A stretch of DNA of 64,000 nucleotides from Burkholderiales bacterium C2 (GTDB taxonomy: Bacteria; Pseudomonadota; Gammaproteobacteria; Burkholderiales; Burkholderiaceae_C). The stretch spans positions 62,001 through 126,000 of the forward strand of contig SCOI01000016.1 of assembly GCA_005503085.1 (NCBI GenBank). The letters run 5' to 3'. The position numbers were made by a program, and so were the translations under genes. Shown in pieces: positions 39,951 to 53,911 of this stretch (within the stretch, counting starts at the first letter, position 1; every line of letters begins with the position of its first letter). Below the pieces are notes generated by a model. It was not told the origin of the DNA and did not search any database. It was given only the letters and a program-made list of their open reading frames with translations.

Positions 39951-42900
39951 TCAATGCCCCCCAGCCAACAACGCCGCATTCCCCCCGGCGGCAGCGGTAT
40001 TGATCGTCAGCGTCTGCTCCGCCGCGAAGCGGTAGAGCTGGCCGACGCTGCAGGCTTCGAAGACCGTGATCAGCGGGAGGATGGCGCCGGGGCGTTCGGC
40101 CAGCTGGCGCTGGACCTGGCGGGCCAGGGCGGCGTCGGGCGTGGCCAGGCAGACGCCGGCGATGCCGACGCTGGCGATCCAGGCGGTCTGGCCGTCGTGG
40201 CCGATGACTTGCACCAGGCTCCGGTCCAGACCGGCGCCGCCCAGCGCCTGCAGCAGCTTCTCGGCGAGCGGCCGGCTGTGCTCATCGACCAACAGGGCCA
40301 GCGCATTGCCGGCCAGCAGTGCGCTGGCGACCACACCGCTCAGGCCGCGCTGGCCGGCGCCGGCGGCCAGCGCGACGAAGACGCCGCGGGCATGCTGACG
40401 CAGCTCGTTGCTTTCGCCGGTGGGGCCGGGCAGGGTTTTGGGGGTCAGGTCTTGCTCGGCCTGCTGGGCCAGCGCGGCGATCAGCGCAGCGCTGGCGGTG
40501 TCCAGGCCCGCGCCGGCGCGCTTGAGCAGCGCGGCGCGTTCGGCCACCGGGCGCTCGCGCCAGTGCGCCTGGGCCTGCTGCAGCGCGGCCAGCGCGTCGG
40601 CGGGGAACGGTGCCGCGTTGCCGCTGGTGCCTGAAGTGGGAACGGCCGCTGCGGACGATTCGAGGCCGGCCTCGGCCACTGCCGCAAAGCGCTGCAGATA
40701 GTGCGGGCCGCCGGCCTTGGGGCCGGTGCCAGACAAGCCCTCGCCGCCGAAGGGCTGGACACCGACCACGGCGCCAATGATGTTGCGGTTCACATAGACA
40801 TTGCCGATCCTGGCCAGGCTCGCGAGCCGCTGGGCGCGGCTGTCGATGCGGGTCTGGATGCCCAAGGTGAGGCCGAAGCCCAGCGCGTTGATCTGTTCGA
40901 TCACCGCGTCCGGCTCGCCGCTCCAGCGCACCACATGCAGCACCGGGCCGAAGATCTCGACGCCCAGCTGGGCGATGCGGCCCAGCTCGAAGGCCACCGG
41001 CTGGACCAGGCGCGGCATGCTGTCGTGCACCGGCGCCTCGGCGATCAATTTCGCCTCGCGCTTCAGGCGCTCGACATGGCGGCCGATGTTCTCGAAGGCC
41101 TCGTCGTCGATCACCGGGCCCACATCGGTGGCCAGATCATCCGGACGGCCGACCCACAGCTCGCGCAGCGCGCCGGCCAGCATCTCGATCAGGCCGTCGG
41201 CAATGCTCTCGTGCACGCACAGCAGGCGCAGCGCCGAGCAGCGCTGGCCGGCCGAGCGGAAGGCGCTCTGCACCACGGCGTCGATGACCTGCTCGGGCAA
41301 GGCCGTCGAGTCGACCAGCATCGCGTTGATGCCGCCGGTCTCGGCGATCAAGGGGACGATGGGGCCGGGCTTGGCGGCCAGCGTCTTGTTGATGATTTGC
41401 GCGACCTGGGTCGAGCCGGTGAAGCAGACGCCGGCCGTCTGCCCATGGGCCACCAGGCCGGCGCCGACCGTCTCGCCGGCGCCGTGCAGCAGCTGCAGTG
41501 CATCGGCCGGCACGCCGGCCTCATGCAGCAGCTCGACCAGCTTCTGCGCGACGAACGGGGTCTGCTCGGCCGGCTTGGCCGCCACCGTGTTGCCGGCCAC
41601 CAGGGCGGCAACCACCTGGCCGGCGAAGATGGCCAGCGGGAAGTTCCAGGGGCTGATGCAGACGAAGACGCCACGGCCGCTCAATGGCGAGGGCTGGGCC
41701 TGGGCCTCGTCGGCGTAGTAGCGCAGGAAGTCGACCGCCTCGCGCACCTCGGCGATGCAGTCGCCGGCGGTCTTGAAGGCCTCCTTGACCAGCAGGCCGC
41801 TGAACTCGTGCAGCCGCGCATCAAGCGCATCGGCGGCGCGGCGCAGGATGGCGGCGCGCTCGGCCACCGGCGTGGCGTTCCAGGCCGGGAAGCCGGCCGC
41901 CAGGCGCTGCATCGCGGCCTCGACCTCGGCGGCCGTGGCCTCGGCCACCGGCGCGATGCGGGCGGCGGCAATCGCTTCGACAAAGGGCTGGCGCTGGGCC
42001 GGTGCCGTCAGGTCGGCGCCGCTGGAGTTGGCGCGGCGGCTGCCGTACAGCGCCAGCGGCAGCGGCAGGGCGCCCTGAGCGGCCACCTGCTCCAGCGGCG
42101 AGCCCAGGAGCTCGGGCACCTGCACATTGACATCGGCCAACTGGTGGACGAAGGAGCTGTTGGCGCCATTCTCCAGCAGGCGGCGCACCAGATAGGCCAG
42201 GAGATCGCGGTGCTCGCCGACCGGGGCGTAAACACGGCAGGCAATCGTGCCGTCCTTCAAGACCTCGCGGTAGACGCCCTCGCCCATGCCGTGCAGGCGC
42301 TGCATCTCGAAAGGCGCACCGGCCTTGCGCGCCATCTGCACGATGGCCGCGATGGTGCCGGCGTTATGGCTGGCGAACTGCGGATAGATCACATCGGCAT
42401 GCGCGATCAGCGCCTGGGCGCAGGCCAGATAGGACACATCGGTGTGCTGCTTGTGGGTGAACACCGGGTAGGCGGCCAGGCCCTGCTCCTGGGCGCGCTT
42501 GATCTCGCCGTCCCAGTAGGCGCCCTTGACCAGGCGCACCATGAAGCGCAGCCCATGCTTGCGGGCAATCGCCGCCACCTCGTTGACCACATCCAGCGCA
42601 CGGGTCTGGTAGGCCTGCACGGCCAGGCCGAAGCCGCGCCACTGCGGGTAGTGGCCGGCGATGCGGGCCGCCAGCGCGTCCAGCACATCCAGCGAGAGCT
42701 CGAGGCGGTCGACCTCCTCGGCATCGATGGTCAGATTGATATTGGCCTGGGCGGCCAGCTCGATCAGCTGCCAGACCCGGGGCAGCAGCTCGGCGAACAC
42801 GCGCTCGCGCTGCAGCACCTCGTAGCGCGAGAACAGCGCGCTGAGCTTGATCGAGATGCCGTCAGCGGACTCCGGCGAGGCGGCCTTGGCGCCGGCCGCG

Positions 42901-43553
42901 ATGGCCTTGATCGCGCCGACATAGGCGGCCTGGTAGCGGCGCGCGTCGCTCTCGGTGCGGGCGCCCTCGCCCAGCATGTCGTAGGAGAAGCGCAGCATCG
43001 GCTGGGCCTTGCGGGCGTCGGCCGCCTCGCCCATCGCCTCCTGGATCTGGCGGCCCAAGACGAACTGGCGACCCAGCAGCTGGATCGCGCGCACCGTGGC
43101 CGCGACCACCGTCTGCGCGCCCAGCCGGGTCAGCAGACCGCCCTCGCCCTCGGCATTGGGCAGGAACTTCTTGGACAGCGAGATGGCCGAGGCGGACAGG
43201 CTGGCCAGCATCTTGTGCGGCCCCTCCGACGCACCATCGAACTGCCCCCGGCCCAGCTGGTCGGCCGTCAAGGCGATCGCGGTCGGCACATCGGGCACGC
43301 GCAGCAGCGCCTCGGCCAGACGCATCAGCGCCAGGCCCTCGCTGCTGGTGATCGGGTATTCGCGCAGCAGCGATTCCATGGCCCAGAAGGGCGCCGGGTT
43401 GGCGCGCACCTGCTGCACCCAGGGGCCGGCCTGATCGATCACCGCCGGCCAGTCGAGGCTGACGCTGGCGGCCAGCGCGCTGACCACCGGGATCTCGGCG
43501 CGGTAGGGATCGGGCAGGCGGGCAGCTTCGGGCAGCAGGGCAAAGGCGGTCAT
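39951..43553 (-). CDS. putA: Bifunctional proline dehydrogenase / pyrroline-5-carboxylate dehydrogenase
   Basis: 1200 residues. The proline dehydrogenase barrel spans about 90-470, with FAD-site motifs KLSALFSRYE, VRLVKGAYWD, FTHKQHTD and FASHNAGT. The aldehyde dehydrogenase domain (about 510-990) has catalytic Glu in AETGGINAM and catalytic Cys in SAGQRCSALRLL. A C-terminal aldehyde-dehydrogenase-like remnant follows (about 1000-1200), as in long PutA proteins. The N-terminal ribbon-helix-helix DNA-binding domain of enterobacterial PutA is absent, so it cannot self-repress. Control probably falls to the divergent Lrp regulator. It oxidises proline to glutamate at the membrane. Confidence 0.96.
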   Translation of the reverse strand: MTAFALLPEAARLPDPYRAEIPVVSALAASVSLDWPAVIDQAGPWVQQVRANPAPFWAMESLLREYPITSSEGLALMRLAEALLRVPDVPTAIALTADQLGRGQFDGASEGPHKMLASLSASAISLSKKFLPNAEGEGGLLTRLGAQTVVAATVRAIQLLGRQFVLGRQIQEAMGEAADARKAQPMLRFSYDMLGEGARTESDARRYQAAYVGAIKAIAAGAKAASPESADGISIKLSALFSRYEVLQRERVFAELLPRVWQLIELAAQANINLTIDAEEVDRLELSLDVLDALAARIAGHYPQWRGFGLAVQAYQTRALDVVNEVAAIARKHGLRFMVRLVKGAYWDGEIKRAQEQGLAAYPVFTHKQHTDVSYLACAQALIAHADVIYPQFASHNAGTIAAIVQMARKAGAPFEMQRLHGMGEGVYREVLKDGTIACRVYAPVGEHRDLLAYLVRRLLENGANSSFVHQLADVNVQVPELLGSPLEQVAAQGALPLPLALYGSRRANSSGADLTAPAQRQPFVEAIAAARIAPVAEATAAEVEAAMQRLAAGFPAWNATPVAERAAILRRAADALDARLHEFSGLLVKEAFKTAGDCIAEVREAVDFLRYYADEAQAQPSPLSGRGVFVCISPWNFPLAIFAGQVVAALVAGNTVAAKPAEQTPFVAQKLVELLHEAGVPADALQLLHGAGETVGAGLVAHGQTAGVCFTGSTQVAQIINKTLAAKPGPIVPLIAETGGINAMLVDSTALPEQVIDAVVQSAFRSAGQRCSALRLLCVHESIADGLIEMLAGALRELWVGRPDDLATDVGPVIDDEAFENIGRHVERLKREAKLIAEAPVHDSMPRLVQPVAFELGRIAQLGVEIFGPVLHVVRWSGEPDAVIEQINALGFGLTLGIQTRIDSRAQRLASLARIGNVYVNRNIIGAVVGVQPFGGEGLSGTGPKAGGPHYLQRFAAVAEAGLESSAAAVPTSGTSGNAAPFPADALAALQQAQAHWRERPVAERAALLKRAGAGLDTASAALIAALAQQAEQDLTPKTLPGPTGESNELRQHARGVFVALAAGAGQRGLSGVVASALLAGNALALLVDEHSRPLAEKLLQALGGAGLDRSLVQVIGHDGQTAWIASVGIAGVCLATPDAALARQVQRQLAERPGAILPLITVFEACSVGQLYRFAAEQTLTINTAAAGGNAALLAGGH

Positions 43554-43653
43554 GACGGTCCCCAGAAGGGTGGAGCTAGTGAATGCCTGAACTTTATTGA
43601 TCTCTCACATGGATTAAATTCGGAAGCAAGACACTTCAGACGACAAAAATCCC
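43554..43653. promoter_or_regulatory. Divergent promoter region of putA and its Lrp regulator
   Basis: A 100-base gap between divergent genes contains a markedly AT-rich core at about 43584-43620 (TGAACTTTATTGATC and GATTAAATTCG), in contrast to the GC-rich genes. This is where overlapping promoters and Lrp-binding sites are expected; exact boxes cannot be assigned. Confidence 0.5.
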
Positions 43654-44118
43654 GTGACAGACGAACTCGACAAGATCGATGCCCGCATTCTGCGCGCGCT
43701 GCAGGCCGATGGCCGCATCTCCAACCTGAAGCTGGCCGAGGCGGTGCATCTGTCGCCGACCGCGGTGCTGGAGCGTGTCAAGCGCCTGACTCGCGAGGGC
43801 TACATCCTCGGCTACGAGGCGCGGCTGAACCCGGCCAAGCTGGGGGCCAGCATGCTGGTCTTCATCGAGATCCTCTTGGACCGCACGGTGCACGATGTGA
43901 TGGACAACTTCAAGGCCGCCGTCCAGGCCCGGCCCGAGATCATGGAATGCCATCTGGTGGCCGGCGGCTTCGACTACCTCTTGAAGACCCGGGTGGCGGA
44001 CATGGGCCACTACCGCGAGTTCATCGGCAGCGTGATCTGGACCCTGCCGGGCGTGCGGGAGACCCGCACCTATGCGGTGATGGAGGAGGTCAAGCACACG
44101 ACGGCGCTGCCGATCTGA
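43654..44118 (+). CDS. Lrp/AsnC-family regulator of proline catabolism (PutR-like)
   Basis: 154 residues starting at GTG. Helix-turn-helix LKLAEAVHLSPTAVLERVKRL is followed by the RAM domain (LNPAKLGASMLVFIEI, then VAGGFDYLLKTRVADMGHY). It is transcribed divergently from putA, the arrangement of PutR/BkdR-type regulators that activate putA in the presence of proline. Two overlapping GC hairpins without a T tract lie just after the stop (44162-44192). Confidence 0.9.
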   Translation: MTDELDKIDARILRALQADGRISNLKLAEAVHLSPTAVLERVKRLTREGYILGYEARLNPAKLGASMLVFIEILLDRTVHDVMDNFKAAVQARPEIMECHLVAGGFDYLLKTRVADMGHYREFIGSVIWTLPGVRETRTYAVMEEVKHTTALPI

Positions 44119-44282
44119 GGTGCCTAGGCGGTGAAAGGCTGAGTTTCAAGGTCTTTCGGAGCCCCCCGGCGGGGGGTGGCAAGACCACCCCTCCCCCATC
44201 GCCCCTCCCTGCGTGTGATGGGAAAGCGCCCGGCCGGCGACCACACTGAATCCATCGCCAGCCCACTTTCCCGGAGTCCACC

Positions 44283-44483
44283 ATGCAAGTCCAGGCCCGC
44301 CAGACCACCACCGCCACCCAAGCCGGCCAGGCCCTGATGGCCGCGCTGCTGACGGAGCCGGGTGCGCGCTGCGGCTGGTTCGACTCCAGCTTCGAGCTGA
44401 GCCAGGGCCTGGTGATCAGCGAGGAAGCGGACGAGACGGTGCTGGCGCTGTGGTGTCAACAAGGCGGTGCGGCGCTGCACTGA
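44283..44483 (+). CDS. Small protein of 66 residues, function unknown
   Basis: MQVQARQTTTATQAGQALM continues to a compact end (GWFDSSFELSQGLVISEEAD, then ALWCQQGGAALH). A GGAG ribosome site lies six bases before the ATG, and composition is protein-like. Probably cytoplasmic. No family was recognised. It ends exactly at the edge of a 142-base palindromic element. Confidence 0.6.
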   Translation: MQVQARQTTTATQAGQALMAALLTEPGARCGWFDSSFELSQGLVISEEADETVLALWCQQGGAALH

Positions 44484-44624
44484 GAGGGTAAGTACTTTTT
44501 ACTGCGCGACCGCCATGCGTCGTTGGCCGGATGCTCGGAATCCTCACGTACAGAAGTACGCTCCGGTTCCTGCGCTCCGTCCGCCTAGCCTGACGGCCGC
44601 TCGCTACAAAAGTTCTCACCCTCT
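44483..44624. repeat. 142-bp imperfect palindromic element between convergent genes
   Basis: The outer arms at 44483-44499 and 44608-44624 match at 15 of 17 bases. The centre is a perfect CGTAC-AGAA-GTACG stem-loop (44547-44560) that falls exactly at the midpoint of the element. Intervening arms pair imperfectly (GGAATCC with GGTTCC, for example). The whole could fold as one long hairpin and overlaps the ends of both flanking genes, so it may act as a two-way terminator. Its form suggests a dispersed non-autonomous repeat. Confidence 0.7.
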
Positions 44625-45290
44625 AAGCTTGAGCGGCAGCCGGCGACGATGCAGGTCCTGGCGGGTATAGACCTGGGGCCGGCCCGAGAGCTGCAAGGAC
44701 AGCTCCACCATCAGATCATGGCTGCGCGAGCGCGGCGCGCTCAGCGGCAGGATCAGCAGGCCGGTGGCCAGCGCGGCCGGCAACCACAGCGGCAGGGCCA
44801 GGCGCAAGGCCGGCGCGCCGCGCAGCGCGATCACGCTGGCCAGCGCGCCGAGCGCGAAACCGCTCGCCGATTCCGAGGCCGAGTGAGCGCGTACTTCCAG
44901 TCTGGAGTAGGCCACCAGGGCAGCCAGCACAAAGCTGGCGATCACGGCCAGCTTCTGCATCAGCTTGTCTCGCCCCAGCAGCGCGACCCAGGCCAGTAGC
45001 GGAAAGCAGGCGGCGGCAAACATCGCATGACCCGAGAAACCGGTGAAGTCCCAGCGCGCCGAGCCATGGCCCCAGCCCATGAAGGCCACTTTGCTGAGCG
45101 CGGTCAGCCCGGCGGCCAGGGCCAGGCAGGCCAGCCAGCGCAGCGCCAGCCGACCCTGGCCGGCACCCAGCCAGAGCCACAGCATCGCGGCCAGCAGCAG
45201 CGGCACAAGGATTTGCGCCTCGCCCAGCCGGGTCAGCAGCGTCCAGACGGCGAGCGGTGAAGAGTCCGGGTTTTCCAGCATGGCCGGCAT
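44616..45290 (-). CDS. Membrane phosphatase of the PAP2 family
   Basis: 224 residues with about six hydrophobic segments (for example ILVPLLLAAMLWLWLGAG and ALPLWLPAALATGLLILPL). The catalytic motifs are TGFSGHAMFAAAC and YSRLEVRAHSASE, matching the SGH and SRxxxxxH signatures. Such enzymes remove phosphate from lipid pyrophosphates or phosphatidic acid at the outer face of the inner membrane. The C-terminus is a basic soluble tail. Its last codons lie inside the 142-bp palindrome. Confidence 0.85.
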   Translation of the reverse strand: MPAMLENPDSSPLAVWTLLTRLGEAQILVPLLLAAMLWLWLGAGQGRLALRWLACLALAAGLTALSKVAFMGWGHGSARWDFTGFSGHAMFAAACFPLLAWVALLGRDKLMQKLAVIASFVLAALVAYSRLEVRAHSASESASGFALGALASVIALRGAPALRLALPLWLPAALATGLLILPLSAPRSRSHDLMVELSLQLSGRPQVYTRQDLHRRRLPLKLRG

Positions 45291-45314
45291 GCTACGCGAT
45301 GACGCCCCGGCCGA

Positions 45315-47558
45315 TCAGGCCAGCTGCAGGCGGCGCACGGCCGGCTTGCGGTCGGGCTCGGGCGGCGGCGTGAAACTGAAGTCCTCGGGTGGCATCGCAC
45401 GGCCGTAGAACCAGCCCTGGGCCCAGTCGCAGCCCTCGCGGCGCAGCCAGGCGGCCTGCTCGGCGGTCTCGACGCCCTCGGCCAGCACATCCAGGTTCAG
45501 GCTGCGCGCCAGCACGATGACGGTGCGGGCAATCGCCGCCACATTGCTGTCGGTGCCCAGCTCGGAGACGAAGCTGCGGTCGATCTTCAGGGTCTGCACC
45601 GGCATGCGCTTCAGATAGGACAGCGAGGAATAGCCGGTGCCGAAGTCGTCGATCGCGACCCGCACGCCGCGCTCGGTCAGCTGGGTCAGCAGCGCGATGG
45701 CCGCCTCGGCGTCCTCCAGCAGCAGGCTCTCGGTGACCTCCAGCTCCAGCGCCTGCGGCGGGCAGCCGGTCTCGGCCAGGATGAAATCGACGGTCTCGAC
45801 GAAATCGGCCTGGCGCAGCTGGCGCGCCGAGACGTTCACCGCGATCTGCTGCGGCTTGCCCGGCTGGCCCTGCCAGCGCGCCGCCTGGGCGCAGGCCTCC
45901 TGCAGCACCCAGCGACCGATCGGAATGATCAGGCCGGTGTCCTCGGCCAGCGGGATGAACTCGGCCGGCGAGATCGGGCCGCGGGTCGGATGGCGCCAGC
46001 GCAGCAAGGCCTCGGCGCCGATCAGCTCGCCGTCGGACAGGCGCACCTGCGGCTGGTATTCGATGCGGAACTGCGCCGCCTCATTGGCCAGGCGCAGCGC
46101 ATGGGTCAGCTCGAAGCGCTGCTGCACCGCCTGGGTCAGCTCGGGCCGGTAGGCCTGGACCGTGTTGCGCGCGCTCAGCTTGGCGCGGCACATCGCGGCC
46201 TCGGCATTGCGCAGCAGATCGTCCACCGTCGTGCCGTCGGTCGGGAACAGCGCCAAGCCGATGCTGGCGCCCAGATTGAAGCGCTGCGCGCCGACCATGA
46301 TGGGCTCGTCCATGGCCTGGATCAGCCGGTCGCCCAGGCGCATTGCGGTCTCTTCGTCGACCAGGCCCGAGAGCACGACGACGAACTCGTCGGCCCCGAC
46401 CCGCGCCACCGAGTCGCTGGCCCGCACCACATTGATGAAGCGCTCGGCCGTGACCTTGATGACCTCGTCGCCGGCGGCATGGCCGGCGATGTCGTTGACA
46501 TCGCGGAAGCCGTCCAGATCGATATAGAGCACGGCCACGCAGGTGTGGTCGCGCTGGGCGATGCTGATCTGGCGCGTCACGCGGTCGCGCAGCAGGGCCA
46601 GATTGGGCAGGCCGGTCAGGCGGTCGTGCAGCGACTGGTGCAGCAGCTCGGCCTCGGTCTGTTTGATCTTGGAAATATCGGTCAGCACCAGCAGATGCTG
46701 CAGCGGGCTGGAGCTGCCGGGCTGCACCCGCACCAGCGTCGCCCAGACCGGCACCGGCTCGCCGTCGCGCCGGCGCAAGGTCAGCTCGCCGCACCACTTG
46801 CCCTCGCGCTCCAGCGCTTCGGCAAGCTGGGCCTGCAGCTCGGGCGCCTGCTCGCCGGGGCGCAGCGGCTGCGGCAGCTGGCCCAGCACCTCGCGCGAGT
46901 CGAGGCCGCTGATCTGGAAGAAGGCCGGGTTGGCATCGACCACCCGCACCTGGGCGTCGAGCAGCAGAATGCCCTCGGCGCAATGTTCGAACACCATGGC
47001 CGCGCGCTTGAGCTCGTCCAGCGCCAGCTGCAGCTCGGTCATGTCGCGCGCCACGCCCAGCAGGCCCAGCGACTGGCCGTCGGCCCGCACCGGCGCCTGC
47101 TGCATGTCCAGGCACAGGCGCACACCGTCGGTGCCGCGCGCCCAGGCGCGGCCGCGCTCGGGCAGCGGCTCGGGCAGGTCGGCATCGCGCTTGCCCTGCA
47201 GCTGCGCCTCGCTGAGGCCGATCAGGCGCTCGAAGGCCGGGTTGCAGGCCTCGTAGGCGCCGCTAGCGTCCTTCAGATAGACTGCGTCGGGGATGGCATT
47301 GAGCAGGGCCGCCAGGCGGCTGCGCTCGCGCCGCGCGGTGAGCAGCTCGGCGCGGCGCTGGCGCAGCCAGCGGCGCTGCTGCCAGACCAGGCCCAGGGTC
47401 GCGCCCATGGCCAGCGCGCCGACCACGCAGAAGGCGCCCAGCCACAGCGTCGGGTCGTGCAGTCCGCCGGCGGTGTCCGCCCAGGCGGCGGCCGCCGGCA
47501 GCGACAGCAGCGCGAATCCAGCCAGCGGCCGGTGACGGCGACGGTTGATCAAGCTCAT
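45315..47558 (-). CDS. PAS-PAS-GGDEF-EAL c-di-GMP signalling protein
   Basis: 747 residues. Hydrophobic segments near 12-28 and 37-60 anchor the N-terminus. Two PAS domains lie at about 85-190 and 190-305. The GGDEF domain has GADEF near 387 with an RASD I-site five residues upstream; the second Gly is Ala, so cyclase activity is doubtful. The EAL domain from about 485 keeps its catalytic residues (EALLRW near 513, LELEVTES, DDFGTGYSSL, KIDRSFV), so it probably degrades c-di-GMP. The signal is unknown. Confidence 0.92.
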   Translation of the reverse strand: MSLINRRRHRPLAGFALLSLPAAAAWADTAGGLHDPTLWLGAFCVVGALAMGATLGLVWQQRRWLRQRRAELLTARRERSRLAALLNAIPDAVYLKDASGAYEACNPAFERLIGLSEAQLQGKRDADLPEPLPERGRAWARGTDGVRLCLDMQQAPVRADGQSLGLLGVARDMTELQLALDELKRAAMVFEHCAEGILLLDAQVRVVDANPAFFQISGLDSREVLGQLPQPLRPGEQAPELQAQLAEALEREGKWCGELTLRRRDGEPVPVWATLVRVQPGSSSPLQHLLVLTDISKIKQTEAELLHQSLHDRLTGLPNLALLRDRVTRQISIAQRDHTCVAVLYIDLDGFRDVNDIAGHAAGDEVIKVTAERFINVVRASDSVARVGADEFVVVLSGLVDEETAMRLGDRLIQAMDEPIMVGAQRFNLGASIGLALFPTDGTTVDDLLRNAEAAMCRAKLSARNTVQAYRPELTQAVQQRFELTHALRLANEAAQFRIEYQPQVRLSDGELIGAEALLRWRHPTRGPISPAEFIPLAEDTGLIIPIGRWVLQEACAQAARWQGQPGKPQQIAVNVSARQLRQADFVETVDFILAETGCPPQALELEVTESLLLEDAEAAIALLTQLTERGVRVAIDDFGTGYSSLSYLKRMPVQTLKIDRSFVSELGTDSNVAAIARTVIVLARSLNLDVLAEGVETAEQAAWLRREGCDWAQGWFYGRAMPPEDFSFTPPPEPDRKPAVRRLQLA

Positions 47559-47709
47559 GGACGGACAGACCCTCGGTTCACGACATGCCGGCGCGACGCT
47601 GCACCGGTGGTGACTGCTTTATGTGTCACAAGCGCTCGTGGCGCTTGTGCCCTCATCATTCCCTGAGGCTGTCGGAAGTGTCTGCGCCCGGCTTGAGTCT
47701 GGCTAGGGT

Positions 47710-53077
<5,368 letters not shown>

Positions 53078-53095
53078 GTTGGGCTGCTGCTGGCG

Positions 53096-53112
53096 ATGAC
53101 CTGCCAGGTCAT
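53096..53112. promoter_or_regulatory. Perfect 17-bp palindrome, candidate operator of the XRE regulator
   Basis: ATGACCTG-C-CAGGTCAT is a perfect inverted repeat with a one-base spacer, 34 bases before the XRE gene start. A further partial half-site (GACCTGG) follows at 53120-53126. The position and symmetry suit autoregulation by a dimeric helix-turn-helix protein. Part of the following half-site belongs to the recurring 15-mer. Confidence 0.55.
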
Positions 53113-53146
53113 TGCGGCAAGACCTGGCCCCGCTAGGATGGCAGCC

Positions 53147-53911
53147 ATGAACACCTCCACCCTCGCCGCCCTGCGCACCCAACGCCGCATCAGCCAGCTG
53201 GAACTGTCGATGCGGGTGGGCGTCTCGCAACGCCACCTCAGCTGCATAGAGACCGGCCGCTCGCGCGCCAGCCGCGAGATGCTGATGGCCGTGCTGGACG
53301 CGCTCGACGCGCCGCTGGCCGAGCGCAACAAGGCCTTGCTGGCGGCCGGCTATGCGCCGGCTTACACCGAGACCAGCCTCGACGACCCCGAGATGGCGCC
53401 GGTGCGCGCGGCCCTGAGCCATCTGCTGCAGGCCCATGACCCGGCCCCGGCCCTGGTGATGGACGGCACATGGACGCTGCTGATGGCCAACAAGGGCATG
53501 CGCGGCCTGATGCGCCTGCTGGGCGTGGACCCGGCACTGCTGGACAGCGGCGACTTCAATCTGCTGCGCGCCTGCCTGCTGCCCGGCGGCCTGCGCCATC
53601 TGTGCGTCAACGAGGACGAGGTCTGTGCCGGCCTGTGGCAGCGCGCCAGCGGCGAAGCCCACCATGTGCCGGCGCTGCGCCCGCTGCTGGAGGAGCTGCG
53701 CCCCCATGTGCCGAAGGCGCTGGCACCCGCGCCGGTGACGCCGCTGATGCACACCCGATTGCGCTCCTCGGCCGGCGAACTCGCGCTGTTCTCGGCCTTC
53801 ACGACCTTCGGCACCCCGCTGGACGTGACCGTGGCCTCGCTGCGGGTCGAGCATTTCTTCCCGGCCGATGCGGCCACGCGGGAGGCGCTGGCGCGGGCGG
53901 CGTCGGACTAG
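53147..53911 (+). CDS. XRE-family regulator with MmyB-like ligand domain
   Basis: 254 residues from the ATG at 53147, which has an AGGA site; the frame is open from 53096 but that would cover the palindrome. The N-terminal helix-turn-helix is LAALRTQRRISQLELSMRVGVSQRHLSCIETGRSRAS with few changes from the XRE consensus. The C-terminal MmyB-like domain (APALVMDGTWTLLMANKGMRGL, then FTTFGTPLDVTVASLRVEHFFPAD) is of PAS type and is thought to bind a small ligand such as a fatty acid. It overlaps the convergent GST gene by four bases. Confidence 0.9.
   Translation: MNTSTLAALRTQRRISQLELSMRVGVSQRHLSCIETGRSRASREMLMAVLDALDAPLAERNKALLAAGYAPAYTETSLDDPEMAPVRAALSHLLQAHDPAPALVMDGTWTLLMANKGMRGLMRLLGVDPALLDSGDFNLLRACLLPGGLRHLCVNEDEVCAGLWQRASGEAHHVPALRPLLEELRPHVPKALAPAPVTPLMHTRLRSSAGELALFSAFTTFGTPLDVTVASLRVEHFFPADAATREALARAASD

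Noticed and set aside
40701-44249. A 1182-codon open frame opposite putA
   Set aside because: Antisense shadow of putA and its regulator. Composition is artificial, and it runs through two well-supported genes.
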